In this document: one piece after another, positions 42,986 to 55,024 of the stretch
How positions within the stretch are numbered: position 1 is the stretch's first letter
Layout: each line of letters begins with the position of its first letter
Origin: Chelydra serpentina
Taxonomy: Eukaryota > Chordata > Testudines > Chelydridae
DNA: 64,000 nucleotides
Assembly (NCBI GenBank): GCA_037349315.1
Contig: JBAIAC010000056.1
Location: 2,890,501 to 2,954,500 of the forward strand
Direction of reading: 5' to 3'
The notes under the pieces: model-generated
The model's input: only the letters and a program-made list of their open reading frames with translations
The model's database searches: none
What the model was told of the DNA's origin: nothing
Made by a program: the position numbers and the translations under genes

Positions 42986-44468
42986 CGATCCGTCTTCTTC
43001 ACACTACCTGTCTTTAGCCATCTCTCCATATCGCACTGTTTACAACCAAAAAAAAACCCTGACTAAGTTCTGGGCTCAGTTAGACTGGACACTTGCTGGG
43101 CAACTGAACCCGCTCTGTACATCAGTGTATCAGGGTACTCATTGGTACATCTTGAAGTAAATTAACTACCGTATTTTATATAACAAATTCCCACGGAGTT
43201 TTAAAGCTTCATCTGAGTAGCTTCTCATGAAAATGCAATAAAGAAAATAATTAATAAAATCCACCATTACACTATTTCTCCCACATGCCGCCCAGAGATG
43301 TCTTGCATATCCCTAGGGCTACACATACCACAGTTTGGGAACCCCTGATCTAGACAAACTTATGTACAGTGCTGGGGAGGATCTGGAGGTTGTGATACAC
43401 ATAGGTACCAGTAACATAGGAGCAGGTAGGATAGAGGTCTTGGAGGCCGAATTTAGGCTGCTAGGTAATGGATTAAAGTCCAGGAACTCCCTCGGCGCAT
43501 TCTCTGAAATGCTTCCAGTTCCACGCGCTGGGCCAATTTCAGGCAGAACTTCAGGGTCTTAATGCATGGATGAGATGATGGTGTAAGGAGGAGGGTTTTA
43601 GGTTTACTAAGAACTGGGGAGCCTTTTGGGAAAGGAGGAGCCTATACAGAAAGGATGGGCTCCATCTAAACCAAAACAAAAACAGATTGATGGCATGGAA
43701 AATCGAAAAGGTCATAGAGGAGTTTTTAAACTAAAGGATGGGGAAAAGCCTACAGATGTGGAGGAGCACACAGTTCGGCCAGAGACATCCCATAGGGAAA
43801 GATTTATTAAAGGGTGTTCTCTATATCCTTGGAGAGGAGAGGATAGACGTTGATAAAATACAGGTAGGAACCGAAGAGAAACAGTCAAATGAAAAAGAGT
43901 CCCATTCAGTTACATCACATGAAGGTAGACAACTAAATATTGACAAATTTTATAGTGCTTGTGTATGAATGCTAGAAGTCTAAACGCTAAGAAGGGTGAA
44001 CTTGAGTGCCTAATATTAAACAAGGATATTGGTATAATAGGTGGAATGATGATAATCAGTGGGACTCAGTAATACGAGGCTACAAAATACAGAGGATTGA
44101 CAGAGTAGGTTGTGCTGGTGGGGGAGTGGCACTATGTATGAAAGAAAGCAAAGAATCAAATATAGTAAAAATCTTAAATGACTAACAGTACCATAGAATC
44201 TCTAGGGATAGAAATTCCATGCTTGAATAAAAAGAGCATAGCAGTAGGACTGTATTACTGCTTGGTAATAGTGACCATAATGTAATTAAATGTAATATCC
44301 TGGGGGATGGGGAGGAATACCAAAGAAACACATACAATAGCATTTCACTTCAGAAAGGGGAACGACAGAAAAATGAGGAAGCTAGTTAAATGGAAATTAA
44401 AAGGAACAGTCACAAGTGAACTGCTTGCACGTTTCATGAAAACTATTTAAAAACACCATAATACAGGC

Positions 44469-44985
44469 TGTGATGGAGTGAATTCACCCTCACTAGCCCT
44501 GCAAGAGCTGAATTAGGCCACGAGGCCCAATCAACTAATTAGGCTGCAAGCAGGGGAGATTTAGGCTGGAGGCAGCTAATTAAGGACAAGCTCACCTGTT
44601 CAGGAACAGGCAGGGGCTGTATAAAGCCAGATAGCTGGCTGTAGTAGGAGTTGCTGCAGGGAAGTAGGCTGCAATCACTCTCTCAATGGTGAGAGTTGGA
44701 GGCTGGCAAACCCAGAGAGGGGAGAAACCCAATAAGTAGGAAGAAGCCCAGGAAAACAGCAGTAAGGGGTAGGACTGTACAGGGATTGTTGCTACTTGTT
44801 ATAGGGTCCCTGGGGTGGAACCCAGTGTAGAGGGTGGGCCTGGGTTCCCCTACCAGCCCACTGGGAGGTGACAAGGGCATTGGAGGTTCTAGCCAGACAT
44901 CAGGTCTGGAAAGACTGTGAATCCCGCAGAAGGGGAGGACTCTAGTGACCTGGCCAGAGGGCCAAGCCACGAAGAGGGAAACTGC
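44469..44985 (+). mobile_element. LTR-like repeat
   Basis: Begins TGTGATGGAGTGAATTCACC and contains a TATA-like GGGGCTGTATAAAGCC near 44618. It lacks a recognised 3' boundary. It terminates the CR1 above it. No coding remnants. Confidence 0.45.
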
Positions 44986-45009
44986 AAACCTGGGAGTGAG
45001 CGGGGCAGC

Positions 45010-46098
45010 AAAGCGAGCCTCAGCTCACTGTGCTGCCGGTGCGATGCTCTGGGCGGCAGGGCTGCAGAGCCACGGCCTGCCCCAGTGCTCTGCGCGGTCT
45101 GCCTGTCCTGGTGCTCTGGGCGGCGCACTGTAGCGCCGCCAGCCACTGGTGCTCTGGGCGGCGCGGTAAGGGGGCAGGGAGCAGGGGGAGTTGAATAGAG
45201 GGCAGGGGAGTTCGGGGTGGTGGTCGGTGGGTGTGGATAGGGGTTGGGGCCAGAGCCGTAACTAGGGCGAGGCCATTGAGACACTCGCCTTGGGGCGCAC
45301 TGCTGGCAGGGATGCAAAAGCCTGCAGCCAGGGGTGCCCCCTCCTCCCCCACCGCCGAAGCCGCCCCGGCTTACCTGCGGGAGGTCCGCCGGTCTCGTTG
45401 GAGAAGGTACCCTCCGCCGAAGCCGCGGGATCGGCGGATCTCCCGCAGGCAAGCGGAAGCGACTTCGGCAGCAATTCGGCGGAGGGTACGTTCTTAGCAG
45501 CCGCCGAAACTGCTTCCGCTTGCCTGCAGGAGGTCTGCCGGTCCCATGGCTTCGGCGGCAATTCGGCAAAGGGGAGGACCTCCCGCAGGTAAGCCCCTAG
45601 GAATTTCTGCACCCCTGCTTCGGGTGTAGAAATTCCTAGCTACGGCTCTGGTTGGGGCAGTCAAAGGGTGGGGAACAGGGGGGTTGAATGGGGTCAGGGG
45701 TCCCGGGGGCGCAGTCAGGAAGGAGAGGGTGGGTTGGATGGGGCAGTGGGGGGGGGGCAGTCAGAGGACAGGGAGCAGGAGGGGGTGGATGGGGCAGGGG
45801 TCCCAGTGGGGAGTCAGGAATGAGAGGAGGTGTTGGATGGGGTGGCAGGGGGAAGTCAGGGGCAGGAGGTCTGGGGGCTGTCAGGGAGCAGGAGGGGGTG
45901 GATGGGGCAGGGGTTCTGTGGGGGGCTGTCAGGGAACAGGGGGGGTTGGATGGGACAGGAGTCCGGGGGGGGGTCGCATATGGGGCCGGGCCATACATGG
46001 CTGTTTGGGGAAGCGCAGCCTCCCCTAACTGGCTCTCCATACAATTTTGGAAACCCGATGTGGCCCTTAGGCCAAAAAGTTTGCCTGCACCTGCTCTA
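45010..46098 (-). mobile_element. hAT-like element with internal minisatellite
   Basis: The right end, read on the minus strand, is GCAGGCAAACTTTTTGGCC followed by CATCGGGTTTCCAAAATTG, characteristic of a non-autonomous hAT family end. The interior (45180-45975) is a tandem array of about 55-bp units (GGGGGCAGTCAGG, AGGAGGGGGTGGATGGGGCAG). The left end is not clear. A separate hAT element is nested at 45251-45650. Confidence 0.5.
45251..45650. mobile_element. hAT-type element, 400 bp, perfect 8-bp duplication
   Basis: Ends CAGAGCCGTAACTAGGG and CCTAGCTACGGCTCTG are inverted. The flanks repeat GTTGGGGC (45243-45250 and 45651-45658). The interior has inverted copies of GCAGGTAAGC/CTTACCTGCGGGAGGT and CGCCGAAGCCGC motifs. 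No transposase. Confidence 0.9.
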
Positions 46099-46153
46099 AT
46101 CATATCATAATATCACTATGAAGAATATGGGGTGCAGTGTCACAATGGGGTCA

Positions 46154-46950
46154 GATAGACTCATAGACTTTAAGGTCAGAAGGGACCATTATGATCATCT
46201 AGTCTGACCTCCTGCACAATGCAGGCCACAGAATCTCACCCACCCACTCCTGCAATAATCCTCTCACCTTTGTCTCAGCTATTGAAGTCCTCAAATCATG
46301 GATTAAAGGCTTCAAGATGCAGAGAATCCTCCAGTAAGTGACCCGTGCCCCATGCTGCAGAGGAAGGCAAAAAACCTCCAGGGCCTCTGCCAATCTACCC
46401 TGGTGGAAAATTCCTTCCCAACCCCAAATATGGGGATGAGCTGAACCCCGAGCATGTGGGCAAGACTCACCAGCCAGACACCCAGGAAAAAGTTCTCTGT
46501 AGTAACTTCTAACATCCCATCATTGACTATTGGTCCTATTTACCACTGATGGCAATTAATTGACCTTTGACTAAGATCATGTTATCCCATCAAACCATCC
46601 CCTCCATAAACTTATCTAGCTTAATCTTGAAGCCAGATAGGTCTTTTTCCCCCACTGCTTCCCTTGGAAGGCTGTTCCAGAACTTCACTCCTCTGATGGT
46701 TAGAAACCTTCGTCTAATTTCAAGTCTAAACTTCCTGATGGCCAGTTTATATCCATTTGTTCTTGTGTCCACATTGGTACTGAGCTGAAATAATTCCTCT
46801 CCCTCCCTGGTATTTATCCCTCTGATATATTTAAAGAGAGCAATTCTATCTCCCCTCAGCCTTCTTTTCGTTAAGGTAAACAAACCAAGCTCCTTGAGTC
46901 TCCTTTCATACGACAGGTTTTCCATTCCTCGGATCATCCTAGTGGCCCTA
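46154..46950 (-). mobile_element. CR1 LINE 3' fragment
   Basis: Minus-strand copy of the same subfamily as 6421-9068. It has the TAAAGTCTATGAGTCTAT tail at 46158 and the C-terminal ORF2 codons (TRMIRGMENLSYERRLKELG, KFWNSLPREAVGEKDLSG), truncated at 46950. Confidence 0.9.
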
Positions 46951-48455
46951 GATGAGATGGGGGGCTCATTAGAAGTGCTGGTAGGGAAAAGTGTGTGGGT
47001 TCTTCTAGGTTGCTGGCTGAACCCCCTAGCCACACCCACTTCTCTCGGGGGGGAGACGTGATAGAGGTGGTGACCCCAACAGTGCCCTGCGGACTCTTGT
47101 ATTCACGGGATGAAGGGTCTGTGGGTCGCTGTTGACAAGGCATTGCAATCCACTCGCCGTGGCTCCTGCAGGAACTAAACACGGGGAGGGTGAATGACTG
47201 CAGTGCCTGCGCCTCTGGAAAGCATCAGAGAAGCACCCCCTGGTCCCAGAGGCCCAAGAGAAAATGAAAGGGCCTAAGGTATCAAAGGCTGAGTCTATCC
47301 GGACAGAGGGCCCATCGTTTTGATTCGGCACAAAGGGATGAGCGTGTGTCGAAGGGCTGGGAGAACTGGAGCCTGCCAAGGACGTCAGAGGACTGATGGG
47401 AGCTGCTGGTAAAGCATTTCCATCCTTCCGTTGTTCATATGTTGTCTTTGCCTGGTTTTGTCCTTGCATGAATGCGCCCTGCTTTGGAAGCCCTGCGTGG
47501 TCACTTGTACCCACTGGCGTTCCCTGCCAGCAGCCCTTTGAGCGAGAGCTACACGCAGGGGCTGGACGCCTGGCCAGGCCTGTTGGGGAGAATCACAGTG
47601 AATTGCAGGGGAGCTGTTGCCAAAACTCCTGATCAGGAGGGAGAGAGATGCAGGTCCCTGCCTGGAGAGAGGTGATGGCTAGAGGCCTGAGAGGGCATCC
47701 CTTGAGTAGACCACGTGGGGGTTAAAGTGTAATTACCCCAAAGCTAGGATAGTCCCATTCCAGGCCTACAGTAGGGGGTAAAGCCTGGGGACACCCAGGC
47801 AGACGCTGACCCCCCATCTATGTCTGGTCTCCAGTGCACCCTCCCCACATACATCCCATCACCTAAGTTCCCCTCCCCTTGGACTGCTCTGCATGCGGCG
47901 GGAGCTGGGCCTGGGGGCAGGGCTGCACACAGGAGTGGTTGTGCAATGTGCTCTGGAGATGGCAAGACTTGTCCTGGGAGAAAGGAGTTCCCCAGCCCCT
48001 ACCCATCCAGAGCACATCCGTAGGCACTTGCTGATTGGCAGAGCACAGAGGGCATCTGTGCTGGTTTGGGCAGAGCCCACTTCCCCTGTATTTGCAGCAT
48101 GGTCCCTGTTTGTAGCCTGGTCTCTGGGCAGGTGCACCCGCAGCACAGGGTGATGGCTGCCCCTCTGCTGGCACCACTGGGAGTTTTCCAATCTTCCCAC
48201 GAGGAATTTCCATTCAGTTCAGCCAGGACAGAACCCTGCCTTCATTCCCTTCCCCGCACCATTCCCTGTGCTCATTTTCTGGGTTGGGAGGTGCCAGCAG
48301 AGCCAGCTCTGGGGAGCTCACAGCATCGGGGCCTTGTGGCCAAAGCATCTATTCCAATGGCTGGTTACTGCACAGGGCAGAACAATACAGCAGAAATGCT
48401 GATGAGGGAAGGAGGGAGGGACTGCCTGGGCCATGGCGTGGTCACTGCTGCTATG
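46951..48455. other. No gene recognised
   Basis: Mixed sequence, possibly including old retroelement pieces near 47040-47400. Open frames up to 162 codons lie on both strands without motifs I recognise. Confidence 0.35.
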
Positions 48456-48550
48456 TAGGGTTGACAACTTTCTATTTGCAGAAAACCGAACGCCCTTGCC
48501 CTGCCCTGCCCTTTCTCCGAGGCCATGCCCCCCTACTCACTCTATCCCCC

Positions 48551-49490
48551 TGTGATGGGTTGGATCACAGAAAACCCCTTGAACTGCCGACTGATGTGCT
48601 GAGACTACTTCTAACCCATTTTCCCTGCCAGCTTGGGACTCCAGTACCTTGCCTGCTTGAGCCAGACACGCTAGCCTGCTACAAACCCAGATCTGAACAA
48701 TGTCCCCCAAAAGCTGCAGGCTTAACTGAAAACAGTTTAAGAAGTGTTCCTCTCTCCAACACTCAAAAGCCCAGCTCCCAATGGGGTCCAAACTACAAAT
48801 AAATCCATTTTACCCCGTATAAAGCTTATACAGGGTAAACTCATAAATTGTTCGCCCTTTATAACACTGATAGAGAGGTATGCACAGCTGTCTACCTTAC
48901 CCCCCCCCCCCCAGCTATTAATACATACTCTGGGTTAATACATAAGTAAAAAGTGATTTTTATTAAATACAAAAAGTAGGATTTAAGTGGTTCCAAGTAA
49001 TAACAGACAGAACAAAGTGAATTACCAAGCAACATAAAATAAAACACACAAGCCTATACCTAATACAGTAAGAAAGTGATTACAGATGAAATCTCACCTT
49101 CAGAGATGTTCCAGTAAGCTTTTTTTTACAGACTAGCCTCCTTCTAGTCTGGGTCCAGCAATCACTCACACCCCAGTGGTTACTGTCCTTTGTTCCAGGT
49201 TCTTTCAGATAGCCTCTCCACTCCCAAAGGATATCCCTTGAGCCAGCTGAAAACAAAATGGAGGAATCTCCCAGGGCCTTAAATAGACTCTCTTGTGGGT
49301 GGAGACCCCCTCCTCTCTCCTATGCAAAATCCAGCTCCAAGATGGAGTTTTGGAGTCACAAGGGCAAGTCACATGTCCATGCATGACTCAGTTTTTACAG
49401 GCAGCAGCCATTGCTCACATCTTTAATGTCTCAGGGAAGACTTCTTATGTGGATTGGAGTCTTCCAAGATCCATTGTCAGTTAAGTGTTT
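48551..49490 (-). mobile_element. LTR (family 1), antisense, partial
   Basis: Reverse complement of the family seen at 3478-4626, including the TATAAAGCTTATACAGGGTAA palindrome, the TTATTAAATACAAA poly(A) region and GGGTCCAGCAATCACTCAC. About 260 bp of the U3 start is missing at the 49490 side. Confidence 0.75.
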
Positions 49491-49555
49491 ATTGATTTGG
49501 CTCTTAATTTTCGCATTCTTTTTTCAAGAAGCTGACCAAATGCTTTACTAAGGCC

Positions 49556-50030
49556 AGAGGTGAAAGTAAGCTGGTCCGGTACAGCGTACTGACAAGAGCC
49601 AGTACGCCGTGCCGGACCATACTGGCTTCCCCGGCGGTGATTTAAAGGGCCCGGGGCTCCAGCCATTGCGGGGAGCCCTTTAAAGCGCCACCGGAGCTCC
49701 GGCAGCGGGGCTCGGGCAGCGCTTTAAAAGGCCCACGGCTCCTGCCCCCGCAGGGAGCCGTGGGCCATTTTAAGCGCCGCCCAAGTCCCGCTGCCGGAGC
49801 CGGGCTCAGGCGAGGATTTAAAAGGCCTGCGGCTCCTGCCACTGCTGGGAGCCCCAGACCCTTTAAAGGACCACCGGAGCCCTGTCACCGCTACGGCCTA
49901 CGCTACGGCGCTCTGGCCGCTGCAGGGAGCCCCGGGCCCTTCAAATCCCCACCAGAGCCCCGGAGCTCCCAGCTGCCTCAGCTGCTGTTAGCTCTGGAGT
50001 GATTTAAAGGCCCCGGGGCTCCCAGCCAGA
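49556..50030. repeat. GC-rich degenerate repeats with hairpin start
   Basis: Starts AGAGGTGAAAGTAAGCTGG then a hairpin (TCCGGTACAGCGTAC and GTACGCCGTGCCGGA). Six or so imperfect copies of a TTTAAAGCGCC...GGAGCCCCGGGCC module follow. The start looks like one end of another hAT family; no matching opposite end was found. Confidence 0.45.
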
Positions 50031-50662
50031 GCTCTGGCTGGGTGTGCGGGCTCTGGGGTGAGGCCAGAGATGAGGCATTTGAGGTGCAGGAGAGGGCTCC
50101 AGGCTGGAGCAGGAGCTTGGGGTGTGGGAGGGGGATCTGGGCTGGGACAGGGGGTTGGGGCATGGGGTGAGTGAGGGCTCTGTCTGGGGGTGTGGGCTCT
50201 GGAGTGGGACTGGGGTCAGGGGCACAGAACTGGGGCAGGCACGGGGTTGGGGTGTGGGAGTAGGTCGGGGGTGCAGGCTCCGGGCGGAAGAAGCAACATC
50301 TTGCTCCGGCTTCTAGGCGGAGGCACAACCACGTAGCACTGTGCACTGCTCATGCCTGCAGGCACCGCCCCCTCAGCTCCCATTGGCCATGGTTCCTAGC
50401 CAATGGGATATGCTGAGCTGGGGGCGGGGTCAGTGCACAGATGCAGAACCCCCATGGCTGTCTCTTTGCCTAGGAGCCAGAAGGAGATGTTGCTCCTTTT
50501 CAGGAGTTGTGTGGAGCTGGGTAGGGAGCCTGCTAGCCCCAGGCCCCCATGCTAACCGGACTTTTAATGGCCTGGTCAGTGGTGCGGACTGGAGCTGCCG
50601 GGGTCCCTTTTTGACCGGGCGTTCTGGTCGAAAACCGGACACCTGGCAACCCTACTGCTACA

Positions 50663-51050
50663 GCCACCCTGCTGGGGTAGCTGCTGCAGCGCTAGGGGCA
50701 TGTCCTTTTAGTGCCGAAGGACCCAGTTTCCAGCCCTGCTCCTGGCCGTGCGACCCAATGCAGCCAGGCCCTGAGACTGCACAGAAAAGAGCCTGGCTGC
50801 TCAGTGGGCTCTTCCTGCAGGGAGGAGGCGCATGCAATGTACCAGCACTGCATGTGAGCATGGTGCCTCAGAGTGTCGGGGGCCGAGGACTGCCACACTA
50901 ATGGGTGGGGTCCATATAACTCAAGTGGCAGGAGCTAGGGGCTTTGGAGCCCAAGGTCTGGCGCTCTCTCTTCCCCAGGACTTGGCATACCATGATGCTA
51001 GCTGGCCGAGACAGGCTGTACATGCATGTACGAGACGCGGGGGAGCTTAA
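50663..51050. other. No gene recognised
   Basis: Short unique stretch between repeats; no motif identified. Confidence 0.4.
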
Positions 51051-51220
51051 ATCATAGAATCTCAGGGTTGGAAGGGACCTCAGGAGGTCATCTAGTCCAA
51101 CACCCAGCTCAAAGCAGGACCAATCCCCAATTAAATCATCCCAGCCAGGGTTTTGTCAAGCCTGACCTTAAAAACTTCCCAGGAAGGAGATTCCACACCT
51201 CCCTAGGTAACCCATTCCCT
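51051..51220 (-). mobile_element. CR1 LINE 3' end
   Basis: TCATAGAATCTCAGGGTTGG to CACACCTCCCTAGGTAACCC on the plus strand. It is the same young subfamily as 21696-23036, 5'-truncated within the end of ORF2. Confidence 0.9.
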
Positions 51221-51855
51221 CTATCTAATCGGTACCCAGCTATCAGCGTGCTCTGGGCCATGAACGTCACAGCTTTTCTCCAACGCTGCCCCTTGTCTGG
51301 CCTGCTGGGCTCATGGCAGAGTGGTCAGAGCAGTGGCTGCGTGCATGTCCCTGCTGTCCCCCTGTGGCCCCACAATACAGGGGCTGGTTGGTGTTTGCTC
51401 TCCAAGGCATATGCTGCGTCCAGATGACCAGCTGGTAAGGATCTTCCCAAGGGACCGGGTGCTGTGCTTTGGTGATCACTCCCCACTGACTGGACAGCGC
51501 TGGCATCTGCCCACGCCAGCACGTGTGGGTGGAAGCACTGTGCTGGCAGAGCTATTTGCTGGCCTGTCTGGAGATCGCTCGTGGGCTTGCGCCACACCTC
51601 CGACGGGCTAAGGGAAACCAACTAGCATTTAAGCAGCACTAGTGGCCTGGCCGGAGCCTATCTCCAGATGTGCATTATCTGTGGCTCTGTGTCCCAGGCC
51701 AGCGTGTCTGTGTGTACCCTCCCAGCAGACACATTACTCTGGGCCTCTGCTTTCATACAGTTCATGTAGTCGCTGTCTGGTCTTGGGGGGGCTGCTCCCA
51801 CTGCAGGAAACACAGCCGGCTCCATTACATGTTATTGCTTTTCAAGCTAAACGGG
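51221..51855. other. No gene recognised
   Basis: Unique-looking sequence with short overlapping frames only. Confidence 0.4.
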
Positions 51856-52608
51856 CAGTAGCGTAGCCAGGTCTTGAGCACAGGGGGAGCGGCGCTATAA
51901 AAAGGCGCCTCCGGCTTCCCCTGTACTCACCATGCAGCGCTTTAAAAGGCCCACAGCTCCCCGCAGCGGCAGGAGCCGCTGGCAGGGCCGGCGTGCCCAC
52001 TAGGCGATCCTAGGCGGTCACCTAGGGCGCCAAGATTTGGGGGGCGGCGGGCAGCTGCCCGCTGCCTCCCCGCTCAGCGGCTGAGCTGCTGAGCGGGGAG
52101 ACAAGGGGCGGCTTGCTGCGGCTGCCCGCTGCCTCCCCGCTGAGCGGGGAGACAAGGGGCGGCTTGCTGCGGCTGCCCACTGCCTCCCCGCTTAGCTGGG
52201 AGACAAGGAGCGGCTCGCCGGGGCTGCCCGCTGCCTCCCCGCTTAGTTGGGAGACAAGGGGCGGCTGCTCGCCGGGGCTGCCCCTTGTCTCCCCGCTGAG
52301 CTGCTGAGCGGGGAGACAAGGGGCGGCTTGCTGCGGCTGCCCGCTGCCTCCCCGCTGAGCTGGGAGACAAGGGGCAGCTCGCCGGGGCTGCCCCTTGTCT
52401 CCCCACTGAGCTGCTGAGCAGGGAGACATGGGGCGGCTCGCCAGGGCTGCCCTTTGTCTCCCTGCTGAGCGGAGAGACAAGGGGCGGCTTGCTGCGGCTG
52501 GAGCCTTTTAAAGCGCCGCCCTAGCGAGGCTCTGGCGGCGCCTTAGTGCCACTTTTCCTCATAGGGGGAGCGGCTGCTCCCCCTGCTCCCCCCCTGGCTA
52601 CACTACTG
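51856..52608. mobile_element. hAT-type element with hairpin minisatellite
   Basis: Ends CAGTAGCGTAGCCAGG and CCCTGGCTACACTACTG are inverted. The flanks TAAACGGG (51848-51855) and TAAACAGG (52609-52616) match 7 of 8. The interior (about 52050-52500) is a tandem array of GGGGAGACAAGGGGCGGCTTGC-like units and their complements, clearly related to the array at 12356-12800 although the termini of the two elements differ. Confidence 0.85.
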
Positions 52609-52616
52609 TAAACAGG

Positions 52617-55024
52617 TACCACTCGGGAGTAGCAGTGCCCAGCTGGTGGTGTCTCTCTCTGGGCGTGGCTGACAGGAAGCTGGGGCTGCTATGTATTGGC
52701 TTGTGAGATAGAGCCCTGCAGCAGGACTGGGATCCCACGGGTTCTCCAGGACCCGCTGCCATAATAGCAGGAGTGGGTAAAATTTACTTTGTTACGGGTA
52801 GGTGGGGGGGGAAAGACTGCGGGAGTTTGCAGAGAAAACACTAAATCGCTCATCAGTGTGTCAGAAACAGAATCTCAAAAGCAAGTTTTTCTTTTTTTTT
52901 TAAATAAAGGTTTTATTAGTTAAATTTTCTATCCCTCACTTAAGAGATGATGTCTTTTATAAGAGGAGTTAAAGTATTTTTTAAATGGCTTAAGCAAGAG
53001 TTGTTTTATTCTTTTAGTAATAAAAATTGTGTCTGAATTCTGTTCATAGAGATCATATATTAACCCACCATTGGTGTGGGGTTTTTTAGTAGCATGGGGG
53101 AATCTGTCTCTTTTGCAGGATTTGCAGGACCTAAGGGTTTTGCAGGTGGGAGAGGGATAAAAATGCAAGAAACAAAGTGGGAGGGGGATTAAATAAACAG
53201 TCCCAGGCAGGGCTCTGCTGTGAGGGGCAGGGTGGCTGGACGGTGCTCAGCTGGGTGTATGGTGCATGACAGGCCCCAGCTGCTGGGCCAAAGCCACATG
53301 CTTTCCTATGGGGTTTCTCTACTCCCTGGATGAGGCTCCTGGGTACAGACCCCTCCCCTTGGCTCCCTGCCCTGGGCACCAGGATCGCTATTGACACACA
53401 GAGGCAGTGCCAACCCCTGCTTGGCACACACATCTCCTGCCCCCAGAACCCTGCCATTCTCTGGCTGCAGGGAGCCAGAAGCCGGGCAGCCACCTCCTGC
53501 CCCACCCACACCTCCTCTTCCCCCACAGACTTCAGTATCCCTCTCCCCCAGAGAGGACGCTGACCTTTTGAGGCTTGTTCCCTCCCATTTAGTGACATCA
53601 TAATTAATCCTATGTCCACTGCATGGCAGGCGTTGCCATGGCAGTGGGCAGTGATGTCACAGCCCGGGAGCTGTGACCTGGCTGAATGGATCTGGCAGGA
53701 TGGGGAGGCAGCTTGTTGGCAGGGGGGCTGCTTCTGTTTAACCCCCAGTTCCTCAGACCACGTGCCCCGGGGGACTGGGCTTAAGGAAGGTTGTGACCGG
53801 AGGGAAGGCAGTGGGAAGGGCAGGGCTGAGCCAGGAGTCATTCCACAAGCAGCCTCTAAGCCCAGCGGAGCTGCCTGACTCACATGGGCCGGGAGATGCA
53901 GGAAAGCTGCTTACCCGCAGTATTATTTACTCTTAACTCCTCTAACTGGAGCTCTGTCCTTAATAGTCTCCTGGGCTCAGAGTGATGGGCAGGGCAGTGA
54001 CGCAGGGAGGGCCAGGCAGAGGCTGCTGCCCACTGCCAGGGCAAGGCACGAGCCACTGTGCAGTGCACCCCTGGCTCCTCTCAGACCCACCGCGTGTGCT
54101 GACTGGCTGAACGGGGTGTGCGGCGGGAGCAGCGTTACAAACACTGCCCGTTGTGTTGGAGCAGCCAGTGCCCACAGTTCACAACAGCTTCCACATCAGC
54201 TCAACCCCAGTGCCAAGCAGCGCCCGGCCCACTCACAAGCACAGCCCAGCTGCCACCCTACACAAATAGATACCCCCCCACACACACATACACAAACAGA
54301 CACCCCCCCATCCTGCATGCACATGGACACACAGACGTGCAAACCTCACTCTCTCTCTCTCTGTTCTGTTCAGGACCAGAGCCTTTCCCTGCAAAAGCGC
54401 CAGGAGCAGGCCCTTGCATTTGCTCCACTGGCTGGATCAGAGCCCAAGGCCACACTCCCTCCCCGAACTGGGGCAAGAACCCAGGAATCCTGACTCCTAG
54501 CCCTCCCCTCCCCCCACTCCAATCTGCAGACTGCCCTCCCACCTTTTGGGAATCCCTTCCTCCTTCCTCTTTGCATCTGATGGGAAAGAAAGAATTGGGG
54601 TGTGGGGGCTGAGATCTGTCCCATCAGCAGCGGGGCCATCACTCCCATTTCCAGTCTTGGAGCTTCCAGCCCACTCACAGCTCCCTCTACCCCCCCCCCC
54701 CCCCGGCTCCTGATGGAGCACTTTGAACCCAGGTAATTGGGTTCCAAACCTCCTAGCTCTGCACCATCGCTGTGCCCAGGGAGCCACTGGCAGCACCTGT
54801 GCCCATCTGTTCTGATTGCTAGGCCGAGTAGGGTGGGGTGGGGTGGGGCAGGAGCAGCAGTCCCCTCTCCCTGCAGAGCCATTTAAGAGGGGACTATCCC
54901 GGAACTTTCTTGGAACAGCAAAGAGCAGTGAACAGGGAGGTGCGGCAAAGGGCACCACACACCCATTCACAACCCTGGGGACAGAGCAGGCACTCACAGC
55001 CCCAGAGGGGGCACTCCCATCCCT
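52617..55024. other. No gene recognised
   Basis: Apparently unique sequence. A 250-codon minus frame (53883-53131) and a 213-codon minus frame (55138-54497) have no recognisable domain. A CT dinucleotide run lies at 54349-54362 and a C-run near 54691-54704. Confidence 0.45.

Larger units (their letters stand above)
41665..43347 (-). mobile_element. hAT transposon, 1.7 kb, with perfect 8-bp duplication
   Basis: Ends CAGAGGTTCCCAAATT and TTTGGGAACCCCTG are inverted. The flanks repeat ATCTAGAC (41657-41664 and 43348-43355). It holds a damaged transposase on the minus strand and is itself invaded by a 185-bp MITE. It sits in CR1 ORF1. Confidence 0.92.
40930..44468 (+). mobile_element. CR1 LINE with its 5' half retained, 3' part missing
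   Basis: The plus strand has 5' UTR-like sequence (from about 40930, boundary uncertain), then ORF1 (41191-41664 and 43348-43720), then the start of the ORF2 endonuclease (ARSLNAKKGELECLIL near 43970, GYKIQRIDRVGCAGGGVALC near 44080, NSDHNVIKCNI near 44270). A hAT element divides ORF1. Several internal deletions are evident and it stops at an LTR-like repeat. Most CR1 copies are truncated at the 5' end, so this configuration is unusual. Confidence 0.7.
48456..50654. mobile_element. hAT-like element with nested LTR
   Basis: Ends TAGGGTTGACAACTTTCT and CCTGGCAACCCTA are inverted. The flanks CTGCTATG and CTGCTACA (48448-48455, 50655-50662) match 6 of 8. Sequence typical of this element's arms (AAAACCGAACGCCC; CCGGACACCTGGCAACC) borders a large interior with the antisense LTR at 48551-49490 and GC-rich degenerate repeats at 49620-50030 (TTTAAAGCGCC and TTTAAAGGGCCC types). 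Confidence 0.65.

Noticed and set aside
45262..46110. Long Pro- and Gly-rich frames on both strands
   Set aside because: Products of a GC-rich tandem array and an inverted-repeat hAT element; no conserved domain.
53131..53883. 250-codon minus-strand frame as a gene
   Set aside because: No recognisable motif and its C-terminal half looks random; no promoter or splice evidence.
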